Of a stretch of 64,000 bases of DNA, positions 45,152-53,751 are shown piece by piece (position 1 is the first letter of the stretch; each line of letters opens with the position of its first letter). The notes beneath the pieces are model-generated. The model worked only from the letters and a program-made list of their open reading frames with translations, had not been told where the DNA came from and did not search any database. The stretch lies in the NCBI GenBank assembly GCA_021779835.1, contig JAJXZX010000002.1, positions 62,001 to 126,000 of the forward strand. The letters run 5' to 3'. Made by a program: the position numbers and the translations under genes. Source of the DNA: Pseudomonadota bacterium (GTDB taxonomy: Bacteria; Pseudomonadota; Alphaproteobacteria; Rhodobacterales; Rhodobacteraceae).

Positions 45152-47517
45152 TTGCGCCAATTCACCCGCACCACCTGCACATCCTCACAGTTGGGGCCGA
45201 CCATGATGTCGAAATCGCCCGACTCCCAGTCATGCACACAATCGCTTAAGGTTTGCCCGCGATAATAGGCCAACTGCTCGGTTGTCACGCGGAACGTCAC
45301 CTTGCGCGTCGCGCCCGCCGCAAGCTCCACCCGCTCAAACCCCTTCAGCTCTCGCACGGGGCGCGAGGCTTCGCCGACCGGATCGCGCAGGTAAAGCTGC
45401 GCCACCTCCGTGCCCGCACGGTCGCCGATGTTGGTCAGCGTGAACGACACTTGCAACACATCGGCCTCGTCGCGCAGCGCGGTCTTGTTAACCGACACCT
45501 GCCCATATTCGAACGCGGCATAGCCAAGCCCGAACCCCGCCGGATACAGCGGCGTGTGCGGCTCCTCCAGAATGCAGGCGGTGGTGAATTTGCGGAACAC
45601 GTTGACGCCGTGGCGGTCCTTTTCGGTGTCGCCCGCCACATCGACCCCCAGCGCGCGCCGCGGCCGCCCGGTGGGCAGCGCCTCGGTGCGATAGGGCAGT
45701 TGCCCGACCGACCGGGGTAGGGCGAGGCTTAGCCGCCCCGAGGGGTTCACATCGCCAAACAGCACATCCGCGAGGCCGTTGCCGGTCTGGCTGCCCAATT
45801 GGCCGGTGTAAATCAGCGCGTCCACCCGCGGCGCCTCATGTGCCAGCGCCAGGGGCCGCCCCGCCATCGCGATCAGCACCAGCGGCTTGCCCGCCGCCGC
45901 CGCAAACGCCGCCACCGCGTCGAACAGCGGGCGCTGGTCAAGCGGGATCTGCACATCGGCGCGGGTCGAGGCCTCGCCCGCATGTTCCTTGGCCTCGCCC
46001 AGACACAGCACGATCACATCCGCCGCCTCTGCCACCGTCAGCGCCTCGGCAATCATCGCCTCCGGGCTGCGCGCGTCGATGATGACCGAGGGGTTTTGCG
46101 CATTGTGCATGTTCAGCCGGGCGGCAAGGCTGGGGTTGTCAACGATATTGGCGCCCTTCGCGTGCAGCACGCGCACGCCCGCACCGGCCACCGCGCGAAC
46201 GCCCTCCAGCAGCGTCACGCTGCGCGACGGGTCCACGTCGATCGCCCAGGTGCCCTGCATATCAACGCGGTCAGTGACCAAGGGCCCGATCAAAGCGACG
46301 GTTCCTTGCCGCTTCAACGGCAAGACGCCCCCCTCGTTTTTCAGCAAAACCAAAGACTTCGTCGCCGCTTCGCGCACCAGCGCGATATTCGCTGGCGTAA
46401 ACGTCACCTTTTTGGTCAGCGCCGGGTCGAGCCCGATATAGGGATCACTGAACAGGCCCAGCCGGTATTTCGCCTCCAACACCTCGCGGCAGCGTTGGGT
46501 GATCTCGGCCTCGGTCACCGGGCCAAAGCGGAAGGCACCCTCGGCCTGATCGAACTCTGCCGGGTTGGCACGCCCCCGCGCCTCCAGATCGCCCAGATGT
46601 TTCAGAAACGCCTGACTGACCAGATCGACGTTGACCCCCGCCTTGAACGCCAGATACGCCGCCTGTTCCGAGTTCTCGGCGATGCCGTGGTTCACCAGCT
46701 CTGGATCAATCGCGGTGAAGTCGGTGACGATGATACCGCGAAAGCCAAACCGCTTGCGCAGCACGTCTTGCAACAACTCCCGATGCGCCGTCGCTGGCAT
46801 GTCGTTGATCGTGTTGAAGGCCACCATGATCGCACCAGCGCCGGCATCAATCCCCGCCTTGAAGGGCTCCATCACGCGGTAGAGCGTCGAAATGCTCGCC
46901 TCCACCGCCGAATAATCCCGCCCGGCGGTGGCAAGCCCGTAGCCCATAAAGTGTTTCAGCGTCGCCATGATCCGGTCGGGCCGCGCCAGATCGCCGTCGG
47001 CGCCTTCATAGGCCCGCACGATCACCTCGGCGATGCGCGCGCCCAGATAGGGAAACTCGCCATTGCCCTCGGCGATCCGTCCCCAGCGCCCGTCGTAGCA
47101 AATGTCCAGCATCGGCGCCCAGTTGATGTTGACGCCATCCGCCCGCGCCTCGCGCGCCGTCATCTCGTTGATGCGTCGGATCAGGTCGAGATCCCACGAC
47201 ATCGACAGGGCCAGCGGGATCGGCCCGCCGGTCTTGTAGCGCTGGATACAGTCCTTGCCGATCAGCAGGGGGATGCCATTCGGCCCATGCTCCACCGCAT
47301 ATTCCTGCAAGGCGCGGCGGTCGGAGACGTCCGCCCCCTCTGATACGCCGCAAATCTCGCCGCGCCGGATCATCGCGCGGCTGTCGGCGGTCTGGCCCAC
47401 CCCGGTGGTGTCGATCCCGCTAGAGCTTGGGTAGTTCAGCTGCCCGATCTTTTCCTTCAACGTCATGCGCGTCAACAGCGCGTCAAGAAAGCCATCCATC
47501 GCGGTCGCGGTACTCAT
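45148..47517 (-). CDS. GH3 beta-glucosidase (BglX-like), cytosolic
   Basis: 789 residues. The GH3 N-terminal barrel runs from MTLKEKIGQLNYP to about residue 330 and includes LKHFMGYG (substrate Lys-His) and the nucleophile Asp in FRGIIVTDFTAID. The second domain has LLKNEGGVLPLKR and VIVLCLGEAKEHAGEASTR. The fibronectin-III-like C-terminus contains GTEVAQLYLRDP and ELKGFERVEL. It cleaves terminal beta-glucosyl residues. No signal peptide is seen, whereas BglX is normally periplasmic, so it likely acts on imported oligosaccharide with the GH144 enzyme. Upstream gap to the ABC gene is 38 bp. Confidence 0.92.
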   Translation of the reverse strand: MSTATAMDGFLDALLTRMTLKEKIGQLNYPSSSGIDTTGVGQTADSRAMIRRGEICGVSEGADVSDRRALQEYAVEHGPNGIPLLIGKDCIQRYKTGGPIPLALSMSWDLDLIRRINEMTAREARADGVNINWAPMLDICYDGRWGRIAEGNGEFPYLGARIAEVIVRAYEGADGDLARPDRIMATLKHFMGYGLATAGRDYSAVEASISTLYRVMEPFKAGIDAGAGAIMVAFNTINDMPATAHRELLQDVLRKRFGFRGIIVTDFTAIDPELVNHGIAENSEQAAYLAFKAGVNVDLVSQAFLKHLGDLEARGRANPAEFDQAEGAFRFGPVTEAEITQRCREVLEAKYRLGLFSDPYIGLDPALTKKVTFTPANIALVREAATKSLVLLKNEGGVLPLKRQGTVALIGPLVTDRVDMQGTWAIDVDPSRSVTLLEGVRAVAGAGVRVLHAKGANIVDNPSLAARLNMHNAQNPSVIIDARSPEAMIAEALTVAEAADVIVLCLGEAKEHAGEASTRADVQIPLDQRPLFDAVAAFAAAAGKPLVLIAMAGRPLALAHEAPRVDALIYTGQLGSQTGNGLADVLFGDVNPSGRLSLALPRSVGQLPYRTEALPTGRPRRALGVDVAGDTEKDRHGVNVFRKFTTACILEEPHTPLYPAGFGLGYAAFEYGQVSVNKTALRDEADVLQVSFTLTNIGDRAGTEVAQLYLRDPVGEASRPVRELKGFERVELAAGATRKVTFRVTTEQLAYYRGQTLSDCVHDWESGDFDIMVGPNCEDVQVVRVNWRK

Positions 47518-47555
47518 TCAGACAGACTCCGGTGTAGGGGTTTGGCCCGCAGGCC

Positions 47556-49517
47556 TCAGACGTTGGAACTATAGGCGCCTTGCGCGTCGGCCTTGTGCAG
47601 GGCGCTGTCCGACCGGAAGGCGCGCAGCCGCAAAACGCCCGCGTCGATTTCGGCGACATGATCATACACCGGCTTGCCGTTGGCGAAATAGGGCATCGCC
47701 CGGTTGTGAATGCTGCTGATGACGGTGGTGCGCGGCAGGTGCTGTTTCAGCAGCGTATAAAACGCCTGCTGGCTATGCGGGTCTAGCCCTGCCGTCACCT
47801 CGTCCAACAGCGCGACCTCGGGCTTGTGCAGCAACAGCCGCGCCAGGAACAGCCGTTTCTTCTGCCCGCCCGACAGCGCGCGCTCCCACGGGCGGCCGTT
47901 GCAGGTTTTTTCATTCATGTTGCGCAGGAAGTCGGGAAAGCCCAGCCCGGTCTCGCTTAGCACCGCCGCGATGTCGGCGTCGGCATAGTCGTCCTCATCC
48001 TCCGACCCCGCCACCAACTGCTTAAGCGAGGTGTGCGAGATGCGCAGATCCTGACAGGCATAGAACGGCTTTTCACCGTCCGGCAAAAACACCACCGCCC
48101 GCCCGTAATCGTTCTGCCCCATCAGCGCGTTCAGTAACGAGGTCTTGCCCGACCCCGAATTCCCCACCAGCGCCGTCCACGACCCCGCCGGGAAATGCAG
48201 CTCTTTGCGCTCTGCGATCAGGAAGGGTTTAGAGCTATGGCCCTCGTGCATCAGCTCCAACCCACTGACGACAATGCCTTTCTTCGCCTCGTGGGTGTAA
48301 TAGGTGAAATCGTGAATACCGGTTTCGCGGAAATAGGATTTCGCGTCCTGCACGCGCTCAATCTCCACCGCGTATTCGTTCACCCGCTCCACATCCGCCT
48401 TCAGCGAGGCCATCGCGGGCGTCACGTTGATCAGCCAGGAAAACCCGTTGGTCAACTGCCCGACCAGCGCCGCCGTGGTGATATAGGTCTGAAACGAGAT
48501 CGCCCCCTGCGCATAGGCGGGCAGCGCCAGGACCGAGGCGAGGATCTGGAACGACATGGTTGAGTAAAAATCCTGCAACCCGGTAAACCCCGCCTGCAAC
48601 ACGTTGTTGCGGTGCCAGACGTGGTCAATGTCGCTGTAAAGGTTGCGGTTTATCTTCTTCTGCACCCGCTCCCCCGCTGAGGCGGTGATCTGCGAGGCGC
48701 GGCGGAACATCGTGTTCAACTCGCCCCGATAGGCGCCCTCCGCCTCCTGAAAGGTCTTGTTGACCTCGCGCATCAGGTTGCCAAGCTTGGAAAATCCCCA
48801 GGTGCAGGCGAATGCGAACGGCACGATCAGCCCTAGCGTGATGGCGAAGCTCGCGTAATCGCCAAAGGCCGCAGCGCCCTTTACCGGGGTCGAAATGCTC
48901 CAAAGTTTCGACGACACTTCCCATGTGCTTGCCACCACCGTCAGCACGCCCATCGCCAGCCCGATCGAATTCCCGGCAAGGTTCTTCAAGCACTCCTGCT
49001 GGCGCTGATCGACACTGTCCAGATGCGCATTCGACTGGATATTCAGGATCACATGCTTGTCGTTCAGCGTCGCATCGGTGAATTGCTGGTTCAGCCACAT
49101 GCGCCAGCGCCGGTGCAGCGTCTGCGAAAAGAAATGCCGCGTCGCCACCGACACCACGTTCAGCGAGATCATCGCGACCAACATGATCCCCGCCGTGTAA
49201 AAGCGGTGGAACGGGTCCAGATTGCCGGGCGTCTGATAGGTCGCCTTGGCGTTCTCAAACGCCCCCGCGCTTTCCGCGATCCAGATGCCCACCTTGGCGA
49301 CGAACCAGGTGATGCCCGCGATGATGATCGTCATCACCCAAGCCACGCGCCGCTGATCGGATTTCCAATACGCGCTCAGCAGGCCCCAAAAGGTCTGCAT
49401 ACCCGAAACTTCGGTGCGCGGTGCCGCCGTGGTTTTCGGATCGGCAGGGCGCCGCGGCCCGCTCCGGGCCAGATTTCGGGTAGAGTTGCCAAAGTCGTCC
49501 TGATTGGTTGCGACCAT
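47556..49517 (-). CDS. ABC transporter, fused permease/ATPase of the ABC_membrane_2 (SbmA/YddA/ABCD) type
   Basis: 653 residues. The membrane domain (about residues 40-370; WGLLSAYWKSDQRRVAWVM, RRWRMWLNQQFTDATLN, QSNAHLDSVDQRQQECLKN, REVNKTFQEAEGAYRGELN) is the SbmA/BacA-like PF06472 type. The ATPase domain follows: Walker A GNSGSGKTS, signature LSGGQKKRLFLARLL, Walker B VALLDEVTAGLD. There is no binding protein. Family members move peptides, cobalamin or acyl-CoA. Location upstream of two cytosolic glycosidases hints at oligosaccharide uptake, which would be unusual for the family. It is divergent from the LysR gene. Confidence 0.88.
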   Translation of the reverse strand: MVATNQDDFGNSTRNLARSGPRRPADPKTTAAPRTEVSGMQTFWGLLSAYWKSDQRRVAWVMTIIIAGITWFVAKVGIWIAESAGAFENAKATYQTPGNLDPFHRFYTAGIMLVAMISLNVVSVATRHFFSQTLHRRWRMWLNQQFTDATLNDKHVILNIQSNAHLDSVDQRQQECLKNLAGNSIGLAMGVLTVVASTWEVSSKLWSISTPVKGAAAFGDYASFAITLGLIVPFAFACTWGFSKLGNLMREVNKTFQEAEGAYRGELNTMFRRASQITASAGERVQKKINRNLYSDIDHVWHRNNVLQAGFTGLQDFYSTMSFQILASVLALPAYAQGAISFQTYITTAALVGQLTNGFSWLINVTPAMASLKADVERVNEYAVEIERVQDAKSYFRETGIHDFTYYTHEAKKGIVVSGLELMHEGHSSKPFLIAERKELHFPAGSWTALVGNSGSGKTSLLNALMGQNDYGRAVVFLPDGEKPFYACQDLRISHTSLKQLVAGSEDEDDYADADIAAVLSETGLGFPDFLRNMNEKTCNGRPWERALSGGQKKRLFLARLLLHKPEVALLDEVTAGLDPHSQQAFYTLLKQHLPRTTVISSIHNRAMPYFANGKPVYDHVAEIDAGVLRLRAFRSDSALHKADAQGAYSSNV

Positions 49518-49825
49518 GATATTTACTGCCCCTCAGAGTCCGGGTCTTGGCGCCCGGATCAAGTAGCCTCAAGCGCCAGCCTGCGTCTCAATTTTGTCCG
49601 AATTTAGGCAGCGCGCACTCTTACACGTTAGCGTAAACATTGGCTGAGGATTCTCCTTCACGTCAAGCCATTCCCGCAAAAGAATATTTTGGCGAATCTC
49701 TTGACGCGACCGACGCGCGGCCCCTGCGACAAAGCTGCCACATCGGGATTAACGTTCGGTTGCCGCACCACGCGCACGATCGCTTCCGTTCGACAGCGCC
49801 ACGGCCGTCCCGCTACACTCGCGCC
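49518..49825. other. 308-bp divergent promoter region, ABC transporter / LysR
   Basis: No ORF with family features. It should hold the promoters of both genes and the LysR site(s). I could not pick out a T-N11-A palindrome with confidence. Confidence 0.5.
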
Positions 49826-50752
49826 ATGAGAGACCTGACCCTTCGCCAAATCGAAGTCATCCGCGCCGTGATGATGACCGGCACCATTACCGGCGCCGCC
49901 GCCTTCCTCAACGTCTCCGCCCCCGGCATCAGCCGCCTTCTGAAATACACCGAGGAATCGGTCGGCATCCGCCTTTTCGAACGCAAGGCCGGCCTCTTCA
50001 TCCCCTCGGTCGAGGCCTCCGCCGTGTTCGACCAAGTGCGCCTCGTGCATCACTCGGTCGAAAACCTCACCACCGCCGTGGTCTCGCTGCAAAAGGGCGT
50101 AGACGTCCGCCTCGCCTTCGCCTCGGCCCCCTCCATCGCGCAATTCATCGCCGCCCGCGTCTTGCGCAATGTGCGCCGCAAGTTCCCCGACCTGTTCATC
50201 GACCTCAACATCCTCAAGATCGAAGAGACGATGGACTACCTTCTGTTGGAGCGCGGCGAATTCGTCATCATGTCCTCCGCCGTGCAATCCGCCACTGTCG
50301 AAAGCATCGAGCTTGCGCGCGGCGGCCTTGTCACCATCGTCCCCGATGACAACCCGCTGGCCAAACGGCAAACCGTCTCGGTCCACGATCTCGCTGCCCA
50401 GCCCCTGATCGGTGTCGATCCCGGCGATCCCTACGGCGAGACCCTCGCGCGCCCGTTCCGCGCCGCGGGGATAGAGCCGAAATATGCTATGCGCGGCCGC
50501 TTCGCGCAAACCGTCGTCTCGCTGGTGCGCCACGGCCTTGGCGTCGCGGTGATCGACGAATTCTCGGTGGCCGAGGTTTACATGCCCGGCGTGACCCGCG
50601 TTAAACTCTCTGACCCCAGCGCCATCACCGCCTATGTCTGCAAGAAAAAGGGCCGCGTGCTATCGGGTTTCGCTGACCACACCATCGCGCAATTTCGCGC
50701 CGAACTGACCGCCGCCACCCAAAAACGCCCGTGGGAGCCGGCCAAACCCTAG
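49826..50752 (+). CDS. LysR family transcriptional regulator
   Basis: 308 residues starting MRDLTLRQIEVIRAVMMTGT. The N-terminal winged HTH (about residues 3-62) has TGAAAFLNVSAPGISRLLKYTEESVGIRLFER (in part: SAPGISRLLKYTEE), followed by a type 2 periplasmic-binding-like effector domain (VRLAFASAPSIAQFI, LVRHGLGVAVIDEFSV). The start excludes an upstream in-frame stretch of 62 non-family codons. Divergent to the ABC-GH3-GH144 operon, which it plausibly controls; its 3' end overlaps the stop of the convergent dehydratase gene by 4 bp. Confidence 0.92.
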   Translation: MRDLTLRQIEVIRAVMMTGTITGAAAFLNVSAPGISRLLKYTEESVGIRLFERKAGLFIPSVEASAVFDQVRLVHHSVENLTTAVVSLQKGVDVRLAFASAPSIAQFIAARVLRNVRRKFPDLFIDLNILKIEETMDYLLLERGEFVIMSSAVQSATVESIELARGGLVTIVPDDNPLAKRQTVSVHDLAAQPLIGVDPGDPYGETLARPFRAAGIEPKYAMRGRFAQTVVSLVRHGLGVAVIDEFSVAEVYMPGVTRVKLSDPSAITAYVCKKKGRVLSGFADHTIAQFRAELTAATQKRPWEPAKP

Positions 50753-52635
50753 CGTTTCGGCATCCCCGCCGCCCGCGCCGCCCGACGCTGAGCCGCGATG
50801 CGGAACGGCGCATTCGCGGCACCATAGCCCGCATACCCGCCGCGCCGCTCGACGATCTCGAAAAAGATCCCCTCGCCAAAACTCCGGCTGTAGATCTGAA
50901 AAAACTCGCCCAGATCGTCGCGGTCATACATCACATTCGCCGCCTGCAACTGCGCGATAAACGCCGGCTCCAACCCAAAGCGCGCCTCTAGGTCGTCATA
51001 GTAGTTGGCCGAATGGACCAGCAGCTCAAACCCGTTATTGGCCAATACCTTAGCCGTCGCGAAAATATCCGAACTCGCCAGCGCGATGTGCTGGACCGCC
51101 GCGCCAAACGTATCGGCCACAAAGCGCCCCGCCAGCGTGCGGTGCGTCTCTGCCCCGTTCAGCGTCAACACCAGCCCGCGCCCCGCGCCCTCAATCGCCT
51201 GACTGCGCACCACGCCGTCGGGGTCGATCACATCCACCATCGGCGCCTTCCCGGCGGCAAAAATCGAGGTATAGAACAGCGTCCAGCTTAGCATTTCATC
51301 ATAGGCCATGGTCTGCGCCAGATGGTCGATCCGCGTGATCCCGGCACCGCTGCCCGGCGCCGCCACCGGCGTAAACTCCACCTCCCACAACCGCCCCAGC
51401 ACCGGCCCTTGGTCCACCAGCCGGATCACTGACCCGCCAACGCCGCGAATAGCGGGCACCGCGATCTGCCCCTCGGGCGTCGCCTGCGCGAAACTCTCGG
51501 CCCCCAGCGCCAGCGCGCGCGCCTTGGCAGCAGTCGCATCCGCCACCCGCAGGCCAATATCGCTGACCGTGGTGCCATGCGCCGCATAGGCCGCGTGCGC
51601 GTAACCCTCGGGTTCGGTATTCACCACAATGTTCACGTCGCCCTGCTGCCAGCGCGTCACCTCTTTCGTCACATGCCGCCCGGTCACGCCAAAGCCAAGC
51701 TGCGTCAGCACGCGCTCCAACCGCGTCGCCTCTGCGGGAGAGGAGGCAAATTCGATGAATTCCACCGCCTCCACCTTGGCGCGGGGGGGCAGGTCGGGCA
51801 GGGCGGGCGACAGCGTCGGGTCTTCGCGCCGCAGTCGGTCCTGCAAGTAGATCAGGCTGCGATGCCCGTCCTTCGCCACCAGTCGCGGGTTGCCGCCGCG
51901 AAACTGGTCATTGAAAATCTCAAGGCTCAGCGGCCCGTCATAGCCTGCCGCCACCACGGCGCGCAGAAAGCCCACCACATCCAGATCGCCTTCGCCCGGC
52001 ATGTTGCGGAAGTGGCGCGACCAATACAGCAGGTCCATCGGGATCAGCGGCGCATCCGCCAACTGCACGAAAAAGATCTTGTCGCCCGGAATGCGCCGGA
52101 TCGTATCCGGGTCAATGTCGCGCCCAAGGGTATGAAAACTATCCAGAATAATTCCAACATTGGGGTGATCGGCGCGCCGCACCACCTCCCACGCATCGCG
52201 GTGATCGTTGATATGGCGGCCCCAAGCCAGCGCCTCAAACCCAACCCGCAGGCCGCGTTTCGCCGCACGCTCGCCGAGTTCGCGTAGGTCATCCGCCGCG
52301 CGGTCGATGCCACCCAATGCCTGCGGATGCACCGAGGAACACACCAGCACAAGGTCGGTGCCCAACTCCTGCATCAGGTCGAATTTATGCTCGGCCCGCG
52401 CGAAGGCCCGCGCCCGTAGCGGCTCTGGCAGCCCCTCAAAATCGCGGAACGGTTGAAACAGCGTGATCTCGAGCCCATGATCGCGCACCATCTGCCCCAC
52501 ATCGCGCGGGTTGCCGTCAAAGGCGATGAAATCCTGCTCGAATATCTCGATCCCATCGAACCCCGCCGCCGCGATCGCGGCCAGCTTCTCGCGAAAATCG
52601 CCCGAGATAGAGACGGTGGCAATCGAGGTTTTCAT
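50749..52635 (-). CDS. quiC: 3-dehydroshikimate dehydratase, QuiC1 type (TIM barrel plus HPPD-like domain)
   Basis: 628 residues starting MKTSIATVSISGDFREKL, with AAGGAG before the ATG at 52635. Residues 1-270 are a sugar-phosphate-isomerase TIM barrel (FDGIEIFEQDF, VGFEALAWGRHIND, GIILDSFHTLGRD, FFVQLADAP, LSLEIFNDQFRGG). Residues from about 295 are two vicinal-oxygen-chelate repeats resembling 4-hydroxyphenylpyruvate dioxygenase (ITRIDHLAQTM, FFEIVERRGGYAGYG). This architecture is that of QuiC1, which dehydrates 3-dehydroshikimate to protocatechuate in quinate/shikimate catabolism. No protocatechuate genes lie in the window. Divergent from the PanB-like gene. Confidence 0.88.
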   Translation of the reverse strand: MKTSIATVSISGDFREKLAAIAAAGFDGIEIFEQDFIAFDGNPRDVGQMVRDHGLEITLFQPFRDFEGLPEPLRARAFARAEHKFDLMQELGTDLVLVCSSVHPQALGGIDRAADDLRELGERAAKRGLRVGFEALAWGRHINDHRDAWEVVRRADHPNVGIILDSFHTLGRDIDPDTIRRIPGDKIFFVQLADAPLIPMDLLYWSRHFRNMPGEGDLDVVGFLRAVVAAGYDGPLSLEIFNDQFRGGNPRLVAKDGHRSLIYLQDRLRREDPTLSPALPDLPPRAKVEAVEFIEFASSPAEATRLERVLTQLGFGVTGRHVTKEVTRWQQGDVNIVVNTEPEGYAHAAYAAHGTTVSDIGLRVADATAAKARALALGAESFAQATPEGQIAVPAIRGVGGSVIRLVDQGPVLGRLWEVEFTPVAAPGSGAGITRIDHLAQTMAYDEMLSWTLFYTSIFAAGKAPMVDVIDPDGVVRSQAIEGAGRGLVLTLNGAETHRTLAGRFVADTFGAAVQHIALASSDIFATAKVLANNGFELLVHSANYYDDLEARFGLEPAFIAQLQAANVMYDRDDLGEFFQIYSRSFGEGIFFEIVERRGGYAGYGAANAPFRIAAQRRAARAAGMPKR

Positions 52636-52953
52636 GTCAGGACTCCTTGTAGCATCGGGAGGCACAGGGTTCGGGTTGGGGCAGGGCGGCATCGCCCCCG
52701 CATCCTGCGCGCCCACATCGTACACCCGATAATGCCAGCAAAATCGATTAACGGCCAATACATTGCCGGTTTCGAAATTAACTTGAGGTTAAATCTGGCG
52801 GCGTTGGTTGCGCGCGACGTTTTGACGAAATCCCTCATTTTGTTGCGTCAACCCTGAGGGGATTGAGGGGAGGTGGTGGGTAAAATGAAAATATTATGTC
52901 GGTCGGTGACAAAACGGCATAAAAATGCCATTGAAACACCGGAAGGAACCCCC
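52636..52953. other. 318-bp divergent region, quiC / PanB-like gene
   Basis: Contains an inverted repeat TTGACG (52822-52827) / CGTCAA (52846-52851) with an 18-bp spacer and a GGCAT-AAAA-ATGCC mini-hairpin close to the PanB-like ribosome-binding site. AT-rich for this genome near 52885-52930. No coding sequence identified. Confidence 0.45.
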
Positions 52954-53751
52954 ATGCCCCGCCCCACCGTCGCCGATATTCGCGCCCTGAAAGGCGTCCG
53001 TCAGATGTCCATGCTTTTCGTGGAAACCCCCGACGAAGCCCGCGCCGCCGCGGCCGCCGGCATCGACATGCTCTCGATCATCGACCCGCTCTGGACGCCC
53101 GAAATGCGCGAGGCGGCGGGTGATTGCTTCGTTCAGGTCGGCCTCCTTTACGGCCAGCTCGTCACCGCCGAGGATTACCTCCGCGCTGCCCACCGCGTCA
53201 CCCAAATCGGCGCCGATTGCTGCTATTGCGCGGCAGGTTTCGGCACCATCAAAGCGCTGGCGGATGAAGGCATCCCGGTCGTCAGCCACGTCGGCCTGAT
53301 CCCCTCGAAATGCACCTGGACCGGCGGCTTCAAAGCGGTCGGCAAAACCGCGTCCAGCGCGCTCGCCGTCTGGGAACACGTTCGCCGCCTGGAAGACGCG
53401 GGCGCTTTCGGGGCAGAGCTGGAGGTCGTCCCCGACCGTGTCGCCGCCGAGATATCGAAACGCACGCCCCTTATCATGCTTGGCATGGGCGCTGGCCCCG
53501 GCGCCGATGCGCAGTATCTTTTCACCGAGGATGTGCTGGGCTGCACACGCGGCCACCGCCCGCGCCACGCCAAGGTCTACCGGAATTTCCGTGCCGAATA
53601 CGACCGCCTGCAAGCCGAGCGCATCGCAGCGTTTGCAGAGTTCAAGGCCGACGTCGCCTCAGGCGCCTATCCCGCCGCGTCCCACGTTGTTCGCATCGCA
53701 GACGCGGAATTCGCGGCGTTCATGGCGGGGTTGCCGCGCAATGCTAGGTAA
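52954..53751 (+). CDS. Ketopantoate hydroxymethyltransferase (PanB)-like protein
   Basis: 265 residues starting MPRPTVADIRALKGVRQMSML, with GGAAGGAA before the ATG. The fold order follows PanB: an N-terminal strand with FVETPDEARAAAAAGIDML, VVSHVGLIPSK in the middle (compare PanB GHvGLtPQ), then AGAFGAELEVVPDRVAAEIS, matching the PanB catalytic-Glu region, and LIMLGMGAGPGADAQ. The canonical PanB KLTMLTAYD entry and VGDSLG metal motif are not present. It is therefore a divergent member that may condense another 2-oxoacid. Its 3' end overlaps the convergent glutamate-synthase-like gene by 8 bp. Confidence 0.75.
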   Translation: MPRPTVADIRALKGVRQMSMLFVETPDEARAAAAAGIDMLSIIDPLWTPEMREAAGDCFVQVGLLYGQLVTAEDYLRAAHRVTQIGADCCYCAAGFGTIKALADEGIPVVSHVGLIPSKCTWTGGFKAVGKTASSALAVWEHVRRLEDAGAFGAELEVVPDRVAAEISKRTPLIMLGMGAGPGADAQYLFTEDVLGCTRGHRPRHAKVYRNFRAEYDRLQAERIAAFAEFKADVASGAYPAASHVVRIADAEFAAFMAGLPRNAR

